64,000 nt of DNA from Liquorilactobacillus mali (GCF_001437155.1 NZ_JQAR01000009.1:1-64000), one strand, 5' to 3'. Shown: positions 36,639 through 47,178, counted from the first letter of the stretch. A program made the numbers and translations. Notes: a model not told the origin generated them from the sequence alone.

Positions 36639-38537
36639 ATGCAGACATTACGTGTTGAAAATTTGAGTAAGACTTACGGAGAAAAAACACTTTTTGAAAA
36701 CCTAAATTTCCTAATCAACGAACATGACAGAATAGGTCTGATTGGGACTAATGGTTCTGGGAAAACATCGCTTCTAAATGTTTTAACAGGAGAAGACAGT
36801 GCAGACAGCGGAGAATTGATTGCACCGAATAATTATCGAATTAGTTATTTGAAACAAGTTCCCGAATTGGATGAAAATGCAACGGTGATGGATGCAATCT
36901 TTGAAGGAGCTGCTCCGATTTTTAAAACTATTCGTGACTACGAAGATGCGTTGACTGTTTATGGTCAAAATCCGGATGATCCTAAGGCCCAGCGGCGATA
37001 TGATAATGCCGAAGCGGCTATGAATCGCGAAGACGCATGGAGTGCTGAGAGTGATGTGAAAACAATTCTTAGTCAGCTTCATTTGAATCAACTTGATGTC
37101 GCAATTAAGACTCTTTCAGGTGGGCAGAAAAAACGTGTCGGGTTAGCACAGGTTTTGATTCAAGCACCTGATTTGCTTGTGCTGGATGAACCAACCAACC
37201 ACCTTGATTTTGATTCGATTAACTGGCTGCAAGATTACCTAGTGAGCTACAAAGGAGCACTACTTGTAGTTACGCATGATCGGTATTTTTTGGATCAGAT
37301 TGCTACACAAATTTTGGAATTATCCTTTGGAAGTCTTTATCCATATCAAGGCAATTACCAGGATTATGTTGAACAAAAGGCACAACGAGTTCAAAGAGAA
37401 GCCGACTTTGAACATAAGCAGCAGCAATTATATAAAAAAGAACTAGCTTGGATGAGAACTGGTGCAAAAGCGCGTACAACTAAGCAACAGGCCCGCATCA
37501 ATAGTTTTAATGAACTTGAGGAAAATCTGAAAGTAACTAAAGACGATGGCGCTGTCAATATTTCCTTAGGACAGCAGCGGCTTGGCAAGAAGGTCATTGA
37601 ATTGAAAAATGCATCATTGTCGATTGCCAATCATGTAATTATGCGAGACTTTAGTTTGTTGGTCCAAGCTGGAGATCGAATTGGAATTACAGGGGCTAAT
37701 GGTGCAGGAAAATCAAGCCTTCTAAATGCATTAGCAGGAGATCTACCACTTGATGCAGGTCTCCTAGAAATTGGGGAAACAGTTAGAATTGCTTATTATC
37801 GGCAGCAGACTGAGCCGATTCCTGAGGATAAGCGGTTGATTAGTTATCTCAACGAAGTTGCCCAGAGTGTAACTGATAAGCATGGTGTACAATTAAGCAC
37901 AACGCAGCTTCTAGAACAGTTTTTATTTCCAAGATTTATGCACGGAACACTGATTCGAAAGCTTTCAGGCGGTGAAAAACGCAGACTGTATTTGCTGAAA
38001 CTATTGATGAGCGAACCAAATGTCTTGATATTAGATGAACCAACAAATGATTTGGATATCGCTACATTGACGGTTTTGGAAGACTATGTAAGCAATTTTA
38101 ATGGGACTGTGATTACTGTTTCTCATGACCGGTATTTTCTTGATAAAGTTGCTACAAACCTATTAATTTTTAAAGGCAGCGGAGTGATTGAGCGTTTTAC
38201 GGGTGAGTTTACAGACTATCTAAGTCAGCATAGTGACTTTGAGAAGCAGCAGAACACGAATCGCAAAGAACAAGTTCAACTTGATGAAAAGAATGCTGTC
38301 CCTGCTAAAAAAGAAAAGAAAAAATTAACATACGCTGAAAAAATTGAATTTGAAAAAATTGAAGATTTGATTGATAATTTAGAAAGTGAAAAAGAACAAT
38401 TGACTGAAACAATGAACAATACGGATGGAACCAACTATGGTGAATTAGCTGATTTACAGCGGCAAATAGATGAACATGATCAGTTGATTGATGAAAAAAT
38501 GGCACGTTGGGAATACCTAAGTCAATTTGAGCAATAA
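36639..38537 (+). CDS. ABC-F family ATPase, Uup-like
   Basis: 632-residue soluble protein with two ABC ATPase domains and no membrane span. First P-loop GTNGSGKT (36-43) with signature LSGGQKKR and LDEPTNHLD; second P-loop GANGAGKS (352-359) with LSGGEKRR and LDEPTNDLD; between them the linker with basic [10 protein letters not shown], and a C-terminal coiled coil (about 555-632), the Uup hallmark. ABC-F proteins act on ribosomes or DNA branched structures; antibiotic-resistance types have a longer linker, so housekeeping Uup-like is favoured. Placed between cca and thyA as in other lactobacilli. Confidence 0.92.
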   Translation: MQTLRVENLSKTYGEKTLFENLNFLINEHDRIGLIGTNGSGKTSLLNVLTGEDSADSGELIAPNNYRISYLKQVPELDENATVMDAIFEGAAPIFKTIRDYEDALTVYGQNPDDPKAQRRYDNAEAAMNREDAWSAESDVKTILSQLHLNQLDVAIKTLSGGQKKRVGLAQVLIQAPDLLVLDEPTNHLDFDSINWLQDYLVSYKGALLVVTHDRYFLDQIATQILELSFGSLYPYQGNYQDYVEQKAQRVQREADFEHKQQQLYKKELAWMRTGAKARTTKQQARINSFNELEENLKVTKDDGAVNISLGQQRLGKKVIELKNASLSIANHVIMRDFSLLVQAGDRIGITGANGAGKSSLLNALAGDLPLDAGLLEIGETVRIAYYRQQTEPIPEDKRLISYLNEVAQSVTDKHGVQLSTTQLLEQFLFPRFMHGTLIRKLSGGEKRRLYLLKLLMSEPNVLILDEPTNDLDIATLTVLEDYVSNFNGTVITVSHDRYFLDKVATNLLIFKGSGVIERFTGEFTDYLSQHSDFEKQQNTNRKEQVQLDEKNAVPAKKEKKKLTYAEKIEFEKIEDLIDNLESEKEQLTETMNNTDGTNYGELADLQRQIDEHDQLIDEKMARWEYLSQFEQ

Positions 38538-38559
38538 TTTGAATAACGGAGGAATATTT

Positions 38560-39516
38560 ATGGCAATCTTGGAAACTCCATACTTACAACTTATAAATGA
38601 TATTCTAGAAAAGGGACATCAAAAAGATGATCGGACTGGTACAGGTACCAAGAGTCTTTTCGGATATCAGATGCGCTTCGATCTAAGCCAGGGCTTTCCT
38701 CTTTTAACAACTAAGAAAGTAGCATTTGGCCTTGTAAAAAGTGAATTATTATGGTTTTTACGTGGTGATACCAACATTCGTTTTTTATTGCAGCATAAGA
38801 ATCATATCTGGGATGAATGGGCATTCAAGAAATGGATTGAAAGTGATGAATATACAGGACCAGACATGACAGATTTTGGTAGAAGAGCACTTATTGATGC
38901 TGATTTTGCAGCAGCTTACAAGAAACAGAAAAAGATTTTCTGTGATCGTATTCTAGCCGATGACGAATTTTCTGCAAAATACGGTAATTTAGGCGATGTT
39001 TATGGAGCTCAGTGGCGTCACTGGAAGACAAGAGATGGTCAAGTTATTGATCAGATTCAGAACGTAATTGATGGCATTAGAAACACGCCAGATTCACGAA
39101 GATTAATTGTATCTGCTTGGAATCCAGAAGATGTACCGAATAGCGCACTCCCACCGTGTCATACCCTGTTCCAATTCTACGTTGTTGATGGAAAATTGAG
39201 TTGTCAGCTTTATCAACGTAGTGCGGATGTCTTTTTAGGAGTTCCATTCAACATTGCAAGTTATGCATTATTAACGTATTTGATTGCCCATGAGACTGGG
39301 CTTGAGGTTGGTGAATTTGTGCATACTTTAGGAGATGCACATATTTACAATAATCATGTTGGACAGATTAAAGAGCAATTAGCACGTACACCCAAAGATT
39401 CACCAACTCTCTGGCTGAATCCTGATAAGAATAGCATCTTTGATTTTGAGATGTCTGATATCAAGGTGGAAGGTTACGATCCTGCACCAGCAATCAAAGC
39501 ACCAGTTGCAGTGTAA
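38560..39516 (+). CDS. thyA: Thymidylate synthase
   Basis: Methylates dUMP to dTMP with methylenetetrahydrofolate. 318 residues: the long Lactobacillus form, with an insertion after about residue 85 as in the L. casei enzyme (316 residues). Nucleophile C200 in [22 protein letters not shown] and GDAHIYNNH are intact. Start ATG 38560 with CGGAGGAA upstream; the frame open to 38527 overlaps the previous gene and is not used. Forms an operon with dfrA, which regenerates the folate it consumes. Confidence 0.97.
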   Translation: MAILETPYLQLINDILEKGHQKDDRTGTGTKSLFGYQMRFDLSQGFPLLTTKKVAFGLVKSELLWFLRGDTNIRFLLQHKNHIWDEWAFKKWIESDEYTGPDMTDFGRRALIDADFAAAYKKQKKIFCDRILADDEFSAKYGNLGDVYGAQWRHWKTRDGQVIDQIQNVIDGIRNTPDSRRLIVSAWNPEDVPNSALPPCHTLFQFYVVDGKLSCQLYQRSADVFLGVPFNIASYALLTYLIAHETGLEVGEFVHTLGDAHIYNNHVGQIKEQLARTPKDSPTLWLNPDKNSIFDFEMSDIKVEGYDPAPAIKAPVAV

Positions 39517-39538
39517 TTAATTATCTGAGGTGGATAAA

Positions 39539-40042
39539 ATGTTAGCATATATTTGGGCAGAAGATGAGCAGCACCATATCGGGATAGATGGCCATTTACC
39601 ATGGTCATTGCCTGCTGATTTAGCATATTTTAAGGTTGTGACAAAGAATCATCCAATTGTTATGGGACGCAGAACCTTTGATAGTTTTCCTGGATTTTTG
39701 CCAAAAAGACATCATTATGTTCTAACCAGATCGATTGCTTTTGGTGATAAATACAAAGATGATAGTCGAATAACCGTTGTAAATAATATCGAAGATTTAA
39801 AAAAAATGCTCAAGAAAGAAGATAGTGATGTTTTCATCATTGGGGGTGCATCCCTTTTTGCTGAATTTGCAGATACAGTTGATCTCCTGTATGTGACACG
39901 CATTAAAGGGAAGTTTTCAGGAGATACAACTATGCCTGAACTTCAAATGGATGCTTTTAAATTAATCAAAAAAGTACCTGGAACTGTTGATGAACGGAAT
40001 AAGTTTCCTCATGTTTTTGAAGTTTACCAAAGAAAAGCATAG
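39539..40042 (+). CDS. dfrA: Dihydrofolate reductase
   Basis: NADPH-dependent reduction of dihydrofolate, supplying thyA. 167 residues: HIGIDGHLPWSLPADLAYFK N-terminal block, VMGRRTFDSF, IGGASLFAEF and a C-terminal barrel strand. ATG 39539 with GAGGTGG upstream (GTG 39530 overlaps the site). Residues lining the trimethoprim pocket look ordinary as far as can be judged, so no resistance is inferred. Confidence 0.95.
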   Translation: MLAYIWAEDEQHHIGIDGHLPWSLPADLAYFKVVTKNHPIVMGRRTFDSFPGFLPKRHHYVLTRSIAFGDKYKDDSRITVVNNIEDLKKMLKKEDSDVFIIGGASLFAEFADTVDLLYVTRIKGKFSGDTTMPELQMDAFKLIKKVPGTVDERNKFPHVFEVYQRKA

Positions 40043-40146
40043 AAAACAGATCGAAAATGGGGCATGAGAGGTACGGTGTCATGCTCTATAGATAGCTCAA
40101 ATTTAGACGGAATTTTTGACTTATGACAAGCATTTAAAACATGTAC

Positions 40147-40198
40147 AATAAAGGGATTAGGCCAGAAATTAATTCTCGACTGATTCCTTTATTTTTTT
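40147..40198 (+). terminator. Intrinsic terminator of thyA-dfrA
   Basis: AATAAAGGGATTAG (40147-40160) pairs with CTGATTCCTTTATT (40180-40193), two G-U pairs, followed by T7. The remainder of the 328-base gap (40043-40370) carries only the next promoter. Confidence 0.88.
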
Positions 40199-40319
40199 AT
40201 CAAATATTAGAAAAATAACGTGTTTCTTTTATTAAACAGGAATAACCATAATGAGTTTAGGAAAAAATAGTAAAAATATATTAAACAAAAAATGATTTTA
40301 TGAAATATTGAAAGAACTT

Positions 40320-40328
40320 TGTTATAAT
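40320..40328 (+). promoter_or_regulatory. Extended -10 promoter of the SGNH-ypmS-yozE-ctpA run
   Basis: TG (40320-40321), one base, TATAAT (40323-40328), 42 bases before the TTG start at 40371. No clear -35. Confidence 0.5.
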
Positions 40329-40370
40329 TGTCTCATTTAAATTTCTTTAATTATTAGAGAGGATGCTTTT

Positions 40371-41318
40371 TTGAATAAAATTATAAAAAATCTTGTTCCA
40401 GTCATTGTTTGCTGTATCTTAGGACTTATTTTTTATTTAGTACTCTCCTTTGCTTTTGGTTCAAATAATATTAAAGTTAACAAAGCTGCTGATTCAAGCT
40501 CGAAACAAGTAGCAAGAAAGCAAACTAAACAAAAGAAGAATATCAAGTTAGTTGCGTTGGGGGATTCATTAACACAGGGAGTAGGAGATTCTACTAATAA
40601 GGGCGGCTATGTCCACCTGATCCAAGAAAAATTAAAGAAAAACAACAAGTTAAATGTTTCGACTGAAAATTTTGGTAAGGCTGGGGATCGTAGCGACCAG
40701 ATATTAGCGCGGCTCAAAAAGAGCGAGAACATGCAAAAACAGCTAGGGAGTGCTGATGTAATTGTATTAACAGTCGGCGGAAATGATTTGATGCAGACAT
40801 TGCAGAAAAACTTTACATCACTGTCTTCTGATGATTTTGCTAATGTTATGGCAAGTGCAGAAAAGGTTTATACTAATAAGTTGAATAAACTGTTAAAATC
40901 GGTAAGAGCATACAATTCAGAAGCACCGGTATTTATTTATGGTGTTTATAATCCCTTCTATGTTTATTTTCCAAGATTGTCACAATTACAAAAGTATACT
41001 AATGAGTGGAATACAGAGACTCTCAGTGTTGTTGCTAAGAAACATGATATGTATATGGTGCAAATTAATAAACAACTATCTGAGGGACAATATCTAGGTA
41101 AAACGGCACAACTCAAGACCACTACTGTAACTGATTTAGATAAACTCAGCGAAAATGAACTTACACAAGTTGCATCTAATAAAAAGGAGAAAAATAATTA
41201 TTTATCGTCTGATGACCATTTTCATCCGAATTTAAAGGGGTATAATTATATGACAGGGCGGTTGTATGCTGTAATGATGAGACATAAGAAAACTTGGCTG
41301 AATGAGGTGAATAAGTAG
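40371..41318 (+). CDS. Membrane-anchored SGNH/GDSL hydrolase
   Basis: 315-residue secreted or anchored esterase-like protein. N-terminal hydrophobic helix (about 8-30) acts as signal anchor, basic linker (40-57), then SGNH domain with block I GDSLTQGVG (nucleophile S66), block III TVGGNDL and block V DDHFHPN. Family members are lipases, esterases or acetylhydrolases of wall polymers. Start TTG 40371 with AGAGGATG upstream. Overlaps ypmS by one base (TAGTG), an arrangement shared with Bacillus ypmR-ypmS. Confidence 0.9.
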   Translation: MNKIIKNLVPVIVCCILGLIFYLVLSFAFGSNNIKVNKAADSSSKQVARKQTKQKKNIKLVALGDSLTQGVGDSTNKGGYVHLIQEKLKKNNKLNVSTENFGKAGDRSDQILARLKKSENMQKQLGSADVIVLTVGGNDLMQTLQKNFTSLSSDDFANVMASAEKVYTNKLNKLLKSVRAYNSEAPVFIYGVYNPFYVYFPRLSQLQKYTNEWNTETLSVVAKKHDMYMVQINKQLSEGQYLGKTAQLKTTTVTDLDKLSENELTQVASNKKEKNNYLSSDDHFHPNLKGYNYMTGRLYAVMMRHKKTWLNEVNK

Positions 41319-41944
41319 TGAGTGAGTTAAAGAGGCCAAAGAAAATAAAAAAGAAGGCCAAGATAAATTATTGGAAGTGGGCTTTTGTTGTGTTAGCTGC
41401 ACTTGTTTTGGGAACTACATTATTTGTCTATAAACAAGTAACTACACAATCTGTAGAGCAAAAGGAAGTTACTGCAAAAACTGCCAAGACCGGTAAATAC
41501 ACCACGATTAATGTGGAAATGAATAGAAAGCAACTGAATGGAACAATTAACTATTATTTGAAGAAACAGCAACAGAAAAATAATATTAAGTATCGTTTTT
41601 ATGTCAGTGACTCAGCCGCTATCATGGTAGGAACAACGCAAATATTAGGGCAAAATGTTTCATTTTCACTTTATACGACTCCAAAAGTCACAAAAGATGG
41701 TAATATTGTGTTGCTTGCAAAGGGCGTAGGAATCGGTTCTTTAAGTGCCCCTCCTTCATTTATACTTAATTATGTGAAAAAGCATTATAAGCTTAATAAG
41801 GGAATTACGATTGATGCTAAACATGATAAGATTGGCCTCAATCTTAATAAGTTTGCAACAGCAAGGGGAATTAGTATCAAGGCTAAAACAATTGATCTGA
41901 AGAACAACGATTTTCATTTTACTCTCTCAATACCTTTAAAATAA
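41318..41944 (+). CDS. ypmS: YpmS/DUF2140 family membrane-anchored protein
   Basis: 208 residues, GTG start coupled to the preceding stop. Basic N-terminus, one membrane helix (about 21-41), then an extracellular beta-rich domain with VEMNRKQLNGTINYYLKK and a YRFYVSDSAAIMVGTTQILG core, the DUF2140 pattern. Function unknown; encoded with the GDSL hydrolase as in Bacillus ypmR/ypmS, which hints at a shared wall or lipid task. Confidence 0.85.
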   Translation: MSELKRPKKIKKKAKINYWKWAFVVLAALVLGTTLFVYKQVTTQSVEQKEVTAKTAKTGKYTTINVEMNRKQLNGTINYYLKKQQQKNNIKYRFYVSDSAAIMVGTTQILGQNVSFSLYTTPKVTKDGNIVLLAKGVGIGSLSAPPSFILNYVKKHYKLNKGITIDAKHDKIGLNLNKFATARGISIKAKTIDLKNNDFHFTLSIPLK

Positions 41945-41955
41945 GGAGGTCTTTT

Positions 41956-42180
41956 ATGCATCGTTTAAGTTTCTACCAATATTTGATGACTGAAAGAGAT
42001 CCAAATAGTCATAAGGAAGTTGCGCAATTCGCAAATAACGCTTTTTACGATCAATCTTTTCCGAAACAGTCGCAGATTTATGATGAGTTATCACAGTATC
42101 TTGAATTAAATGGCAGCTACCTGCCTTCAATGACTGTTTTTGACGAAGCGTGGGAATTATATCTTGAAAAGATGAATTAA
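41956..42180 (+). CDS. YozE/UPF0346 family small protein
   Basis: 74-residue acidic cytoplasmic protein with a SAM-like helical fold pattern: SFYQYLMTERDPNSHKE at the start and SMTVFDEAWELYLEKMN at the end, the YozE_SAM_like (UPF0346) signature. Function unknown. AAGGAGG precedes ATG 41956 by 7 bases; 26 bases before ctpA. Confidence 0.88.
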   Translation: MHRLSFYQYLMTERDPNSHKEVAQFANNAFYDQSFPKQSQIYDELSQYLELNGSYLPSMTVFDEAWELYLEKMN

Positions 42181-42206
42181 ATAAATGTAAAGCTGAGGTA
42201 ATAGAA

Positions 42207-43661
42207 GTGAAAAAGGAAGAGAATTCAAAAAAACAGCAAAAACAAAAGAATAGGCGCAAATATAGTCTATTAACTTTGATTCTAACTAGTTTAGTAACAC
42301 TGTTAATTGGTGGCGGAGCTGTTTTTTATTATATGAATCAAAAATTAGTAGCAGCAACTGAAACCAGTCAAGCAATGAGTAAGATTGAAACAGTTTTTTC
42401 ATCGCTCTACAGTGGTTACTACAAGTCTGTCAGCAAGAAAAAGCTTGAAAATGGTGCACTAACGGGGATGGTAAATGCACTGGGTGACCCATTTACAGAC
42501 TATATGTCTAAAGATGAAACTGAGTCATTGAACAATACCATTTCAAGTAGTTTTACAGGAATTGGTGCTGAGGTCCAAAAGAAGGGGGATTACGTTCAGA
42601 TAATTGCCCCAATTAAGGGCACTCCTGCTAAAAAGGCTGGGTTGCAAGCCGATGATATTATTTTGAAGATCGATGGCAAGTCAATTAAGGGTTATTCATT
42701 GAGTAAAGCAATCTCGTTAATTAGAGGTAAAAAAGGGACAAGTGTCACGTTGACTATCAAGCGTGGTGATTCAACCTTTACCAAAACATTAACTAGAGCA
42801 ACAATTCCGGTTGAAACGGTAACGGGTCACCTTCTTAAGAATAACAAGACAATTGGATATATTCAGGTCTCGACTTTCTCCGAAAAGACAGCTGCTGAAT
42901 TCAAAGCTGAGATCAAGAGTTTGCGCAAGCAAGGTGCAAAATCCTTTGTGATCGATATGCGTGATAATCCTGGTGGCTTGATGGACCAAGCACTTAAGAT
43001 GTCTTCCATGTTTGTGAAAAATGGGAAGACAATCCTGCAAGTTCAACAACGTGGTCAGGCGGCACAAGTGTACAAGGCTGGCAAGAAGTATGATAAAGGG
43101 TTCAAAGTTAATGAGAAAACAGTTGTCTTAATAAACAGCGGTAGTGCTAGTGCTGCTGAGATTTTCTCTGCAGCCTTGAATCAATCGGCCAATATTAAAT
43201 TGATTGGTACTAAGTCATACGGTAAAGGTACTGTTCAAACAACTCTGCCTTTCACTGATAAAACAGAGCTCAAGATGACAATTGCAAAATGGTTGACACC
43301 AAATGGCTCTTGGATTAATCACAAGGGATTGAAACCTACGATTAAGGCTGATTACCCAAGTTATGCTTATCAAACAGCTATTAGTACGAAGAAGACATAT
43401 ACGCAGGGTGAGGTCTCTGGTCAGATTAAGAAAGCCCAAGTCCTTTTAAATGCTTTGAATTATAGTGTAGGCTCAGCAAATGGTTATTATGGTGATTCAA
43501 CAGTTGCAGCTGTAAAGAAATTCCAGACAGACAATAAGCTGACTGTTAATGGTAATATGGATAAAGAAACTATCAACAAGCTTGAGGAATTAGCGGCTGA
43601 AAAAGTTTCTGATAGTGATAATGCGCTTAAAGCAGCCATTTCTCAACTTAGTGGTAATTAG
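42207..43661 (+). CDS. ctpA: C-terminal processing serine protease, S41 family
   Basis: 484-residue secreted protease of the CtpA/CtpB family. N-terminal membrane anchor (about 18-42), helical region, PDZ domain (about 120-200, IIAPIKGTPAKKAGLQADDII), S41 protease core with Ser in the motif NSGSASAAE (residues 310-318) and Lys in SYGKGTVQ, and a C-terminal PG_binding_1 domain (about 405-465, NGYYGDSTVAAVKKFQ). GTG start 42207 with GAGGTA upstream. PDZ-gated proteolysis of extracellular targets; the peptidoglycan-binding tail is as in Bacillus. Confidence 0.95.
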   Translation: MKKEENSKKQQKQKNRRKYSLLTLILTSLVTLLIGGGAVFYYMNQKLVAATETSQAMSKIETVFSSLYSGYYKSVSKKKLENGALTGMVNALGDPFTDYMSKDETESLNNTISSSFTGIGAEVQKKGDYVQIIAPIKGTPAKKAGLQADDIILKIDGKSIKGYSLSKAISLIRGKKGTSVTLTIKRGDSTFTKTLTRATIPVETVTGHLLKNNKTIGYIQVSTFSEKTAAEFKAEIKSLRKQGAKSFVIDMRDNPGGLMDQALKMSSMFVKNGKTILQVQQRGQAAQVYKAGKKYDKGFKVNEKTVVLINSGSASAAEIFSAALNQSANIKLIGTKSYGKGTVQTTLPFTDKTELKMTIAKWLTPNGSWINHKGLKPTIKADYPSYAYQTAISTKKTYTQGEVSGQIKKAQVLLNALNYSVGSANGYYGDSTVAAVKKFQTDNKLTVNGNMDKETINKLEELAAEKVSDSDNALKAAISQLSGN

Positions 43662-43996
43662 TTTTAAGATTAATAATTATTAAGAATTGGTTTTTTGATG
43701 TCCTATTAATATTTTAAACAACAGCGACTTATCTCATTGGGATCGGTCGTTGTTTTTGGTTTATAAAATGGTACTGAAGTTGAGTAACAGTTCCTGATAG
43801 ACAGGCAGCAACGACCTCATTATTTATTACTAAGGAACTTTTAATTTTAACCACATTTTTCAGGCAGTTTTCTAAACAATACTCGCACAATCTCATTTTT
43901 TTTGTTAAAGTTAAGAAAGATAAGGTCCCAATAGAAATGGAAATGTAGTTAATTAAATGAAAGTAGAAGAACAGCTGAATTGTTGGAGGGGAAGTT
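43662..43996 (+). other. Intergenic region ctpA-lepB
   Basis: 335 bases without a gene. It has the ctpA terminator (43717-43757) and a distant inverted pair GGTCGTTG (43745-43752) / CAACGACC (43809-43816) that could form an alternative stem. AT-rich sequence to 43980 presumably carries the lepB promoter, but no clear -35/-10 pair is visible. Confidence 0.5.
43717..43757 (+). terminator. Probable terminator after ctpA
   Basis: AACAAC..CGAC pairs with GTCGTTGTT, with a bulge, followed by T5. Weaker than the others. Confidence 0.5.
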
Positions 43997-44542
43997 TTGA
44001 GACGCTTTATAAAAAGATTTCACTGGAGCTATTGGATTTTACTTACATCAATTGCTGTTCTTATTGCGCTTTTTATCAGATCATTTCTAATCACGCCACT
44101 TCAAATTGATGGTAATTCGATGGAACCAACACTTCAATCAAAAGAAGAAGCTCTTGTGATGAATCTCGGAAAGATACATCGTTTTGATGTAGTTATTATC
44201 AGAATGCCTAATAATGAGACATATATTAAAAGGGTTATCGGAATGCCTGGGGATCGTTTATCATATAAAAATGATGTACTGCGTATAAACGGAAGACCAG
44301 TCAAAGAAAATTTCTTAAAGAAGATACTTGCGACCAAACATCAGCCGTATACATCTGATTTCACCTTGAAGGAACTAACTGGGAAATCGAAAATACCTAA
44401 GAATGAATATTTTGTACTCGGTGATAATCGGCGAATAAGCAAAGATTCACGTACCTTTGGTCCAGTCAAAGATAGTTGGATTAAGGGGCGAGCAATCATC
44501 GTTTATTGGCCGCTGAATAGGATTCAGTGGATCGGACATTAG
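43997..44542 (+). CDS. lepB: Type I signal peptidase
   Basis: 181-residue membrane-bound Ser/Lys protease that removes signal peptides. One N-terminal membrane helix (about 12-33), box B DGNSMEPT with S41, box D YIKRVIGMPGD with K78, box E GDNRRISKDSR. Gram-positive S26 form. TTG start with GGAGGGG. Directly followed (27 bases) by rbgA, the normal lactobacillus arrangement. Confidence 0.96.
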   Translation: MRRFIKRFHWSYWILLTSIAVLIALFIRSFLITPLQIDGNSMEPTLQSKEEALVMNLGKIHRFDVVIIRMPNNETYIKRVIGMPGDRLSYKNDVLRINGRPVKENFLKKILATKHQPYTSDFTLKELTGKSKIPKNEYFVLGDNRRISKDSRTFGPVKDSWIKGRAIIVYWPLNRIQWIGH

Positions 44543-44569
44543 TTGTATATTGAAAGGACTAAATTAACT

Positions 44570-45430
44570 ATGGCAACAATTCAATGGTTTCCAGGACACA
44601 TGGCTAAGGCCTTGCGTCAAGTAAAAGAAAATATAAAACAAGTTGATATTGTACTTGAACTTGTTGACGCACGATTACCAGAGTCGTCGCGTAATCCACA
44701 ATTAGCCCAAATTCTTCAAAATAAACCAAGTATTTTGGTGCTAACGAAAAAAGATTTAGCAGATTCACAGACCACTGCTCGCTGGGTTAGATATTACGAG
44801 TCACAAAAGCAGCCTGCAATTGCTGTTAATAGCACAACAGGCAGTTTAAAAATCATTGAAGAAAAAATAAAGCAAGTTCTTGCTGATAAAATAGCTTTGC
44901 AGGCAGAGAAGGGGATATTGCATAAGCGTATTAAGGTAATGTGTATTGGTATTCCAAATGTTGGTAAATCAACGCTACTTAATCATTTGGTTAAGAAGAA
45001 TGTAGCTCAGGTTGGTAACCGCCCTGGCGTCACAAAGTCGCAGCAATGGCTCAAAGCTGGGAAAGATATGCTATTGTTGGATACTCCAGGAATTTTATGG
45101 CCCAAATTCGAGGATCCAATGATTGGGAAAAAATTGGCATTGACTGGCGCAATTAAAGAAACTTTGTATGCTAAAGATGATATCGCACTGTATCTGCTCG
45201 AACATTTCTGTCAATTTGCCCCTGCAAAGCTTAAAGAACACTACAAATTGTCAGAAAGCGATCTATCCTTGTCAACGGTAGATTTGTTACTACTAATAAC
45301 TAAAAAGATTGGGTTCAAAGATGACTATGATAAAGCAAGTGAAAGAATGATACTGGAGTGCCGTAAAGGCAAGCTGGGTAGATATACACTTGATGCAGTA
45401 CCAGAAAGCACTCAAAGATATGATGGATAA
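44570..45430 (+). CDS. rbgA: Ribosome biogenesis GTPase RbgA (YlqF)
   Basis: Circularly permuted GTPase for late 50S maturation. 286 residues: IQWFPGHMAKA N-terminus, G4-like TKKDLAD before G1 GIPNVGKST, G3 DTPGILWP, C-terminal four-helix domain. Start ATG 44570 with GAAAGGA upstream; the ATG at 44543 directly after lepB has none. Its end overlaps the rnhB reading frame. Confidence 0.95.
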   Translation: MATIQWFPGHMAKALRQVKENIKQVDIVLELVDARLPESSRNPQLAQILQNKPSILVLTKKDLADSQTTARWVRYYESQKQPAIAVNSTTGSLKIIEEKIKQVLADKIALQAEKGILHKRIKVMCIGIPNVGKSTLLNHLVKKNVAQVGNRPGVTKSQQWLKAGKDMLLLDTPGILWPKFEDPMIGKKLALTGAIKETLYAKDDIALYLLEHFCQFAPAKLKEHYKLSESDLSLSTVDLLLLITKKIGFKDDYDKASERMILECRKGKLGRYTLDAVPESTQRYDG

Positions 45431-46187
45431 GAGAAGATCAATCAATGAGATAAAGGCGTTAATTAATGTCGATCCCAATCAGGAATTATTGCAAGAATTA
45501 GCCGGTGATGAACGCAAAGGTGTGCAAAATTTGTTAGCACAATATAGAAAGCGTGAACTCAAGAAGCAAGCAGCGATGGAAGCATTCAAGAAACGCTTTA
45601 GCTACGAACGGGCTTTTTGGCAAGAGGGGAAACAGTTAGTTTGCGGAATTGATGAAGTTGGCCGTGGACCACTGGCTGGACCTGTTGTAGCAGCGGCAGT
45701 TATTTTGCCACATGATTTTGGACTCGTTGAGGTCAATGATTCAAAGCAATTAACGAAAAAAACAAGAGAAAGACTGTATAGTCAGATCATTGAACAGGCA
45801 CTTGGTGTTTCTGTTGGGCTTTGTGATAATTATGAGATAGATACTGTCAATATTTATCAGGCTGCACGGATTGCAATGTTAAAGGCAGTTAATGGGCTAT
45901 CGCGTAAACCACAACAACTAATTATTGATGCAATGGATATTGACTCTTCAATTGAACAATTAAAGCTGATTAAGGCAGATTCCAAAAGTGTTAGTGTCGC
46001 TGCCGCGAGTATTGTTGCAAAAGTCTGGCGTGACCACTTAATGAGTTTTTATGATAGTTTGTACCCAGAATATGATTTCAAGTCAAATGACGGTTATGGG
46101 ACAAAAAAGCACCTTGATGCTCTGAATGCATATGGTATAACACCGCTTCATCGTAGAAGCTTTGAACCAATCAAGTCTAATTTTTAA
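45420..46187 (+). CDS. rnhB: Ribonuclease HII
   Basis: Cleaves RNA in RNA-DNA hybrids, including single ribonucleotides. About 255 residues, Bacillus-type with an N-terminal extension (SINEIKALI...DERKGVQNLLAQY) before the catalytic domain. Active-site acids lie in GIDEVGRGPLAGP and the later DAMDID. Start uncertain: ATG 45420 or 45423 gives an N-terminus like that of Bacillus RnhB, while TTG 45390/ATG 45393 would add ten residues; no start has a strong ribosome site, in keeping with coupling to rbgA. Confidence 0.9.
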   Translation: MMDKRRSINEIKALINVDPNQELLQELAGDERKGVQNLLAQYRKRELKKQAAMEAFKKRFSYERAFWQEGKQLVCGIDEVGRGPLAGPVVAAAVILPHDFGLVEVNDSKQLTKKTRERLYSQIIEQALGVSVGLCDNYEIDTVNIYQAARIAMLKAVNGLSRKPQQLIIDAMDIDSSIEQLKLIKADSKSVSVAAASIVAKVWRDHLMSFYDSLYPEYDFKSNDGYGTKKHLDALNAYGITPLHRRSFEPIKSNF

Positions 46188-46230
46188 TTAATTGCGTATT
46201 TTTATAGAAAACACTTTAGAGGGTGATTCT

Positions 46231-47100
46231 ATGAAGATAAAAGAATTTATAATAAAACTGCACTTGAGTAATCTCATTAGTGCAGCCAAGTTAAGAAAAA
46301 TTTGTACTTGGATGAAAGAAAATCAGGCTATTCCCGATATTAAAAAATTGGAAGAATTAGCTGAAATTAAAGAATCTGAGCGTAGTTTCTTTTGGAAGAA
46401 ATTCAATTCGATTGAATTAGAACTTGCAGTTGATCGCAATTTATATCATAGTAAAGCTATTACGATAATTGATTCTGCATATCCGCAATGCTTACTGGAA
46501 AGCTATAATCCACCAAATGTACTGTTCTATCGCGGAGATTTATCTTTGATTACAAACGATCGAAAATTGTTGGGAATTGTGGGTGCCCGTCGGAATAGTA
46601 CATACTCATCAGTTGTTCTTGCAAAACTGTTGCCTGCCGTTGTTGCGGCTAAAATCATAACTGTGAGTGGCTTAGCCCAAGGAGTTGACAGCCTTGTACA
46701 TCTGCAGACATTTGCAGATTGCGGCAAGACAATTGCTGTTATCGGCACTGGGCTGGACATTTTTTATCCTAGCCAAAATCGTGTGCTTCAGCAAAAAATT
46801 GCACGCGAAGGGTTGTTACTTAGTGAATATGGACTTGGTACCGGACCAAGAAGATTTCATTTTCCTGCAAGAAATCGAATTATTGCTGGACTAGTTGAAA
46901 CCTTACTAGTTGTCGAGGCAAGACACCATAGTGGCAGTCTGATTTCTGCAAATCTTGCCTTGCAAGAAAATCGTAATGTACTTGCGGTTCCTGGGCCAAT
47001 TAACTCGCTATTATCCGTTGGCACAAATGAGCTGATTAAAGCTGGAGCTAAACCTGTGTTAGATGCTCAAGATATTATTGAAGAATTTCGAAATACTTGA
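46231..47100 (+). CDS. dprA: DNA processing protein DprA
   Basis: Loads RecA on incoming single-stranded DNA during natural transformation. 289 residues: short SAM-like N-terminal domain, then Rossmann-type DprA domain with GIVGARRNS, TVSGLAQGVDSLVH, IGTGLDIFYP, FPARNRIIAG and HHSGSLISANLA. ATG 46231 with GAGGGTG upstream; TTG 46192 has no site. Presence of an intact dprA is compatible with, but does not prove, competence. Followed by topA as usual. Confidence 0.95.
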   Translation: MKIKEFIIKLHLSNLISAAKLRKICTWMKENQAIPDIKKLEELAEIKESERSFFWKKFNSIELELAVDRNLYHSKAITIIDSAYPQCLLESYNPPNVLFYRGDLSLITNDRKLLGIVGARRNSTYSSVVLAKLLPAVVAAKIITVSGLAQGVDSLVHLQTFADCGKTIAVIGTGLDIFYPSQNRVLQQKIAREGLLLSEYGLGTGPRRFHFPARNRIIAGLVETLLVVEARHHSGSLISANLALQENRNVLAVPGPINSLLSVGTNELIKAGAKPVLDAQDIIEEFRNT

Positions 47101-47178
47101 CAAAGCCTGCGGTTATGGCCTAAGATTATTAGCGATTTTTATACATTAAAAAAAGATATTAAAAAAGGAGTCTGGTAG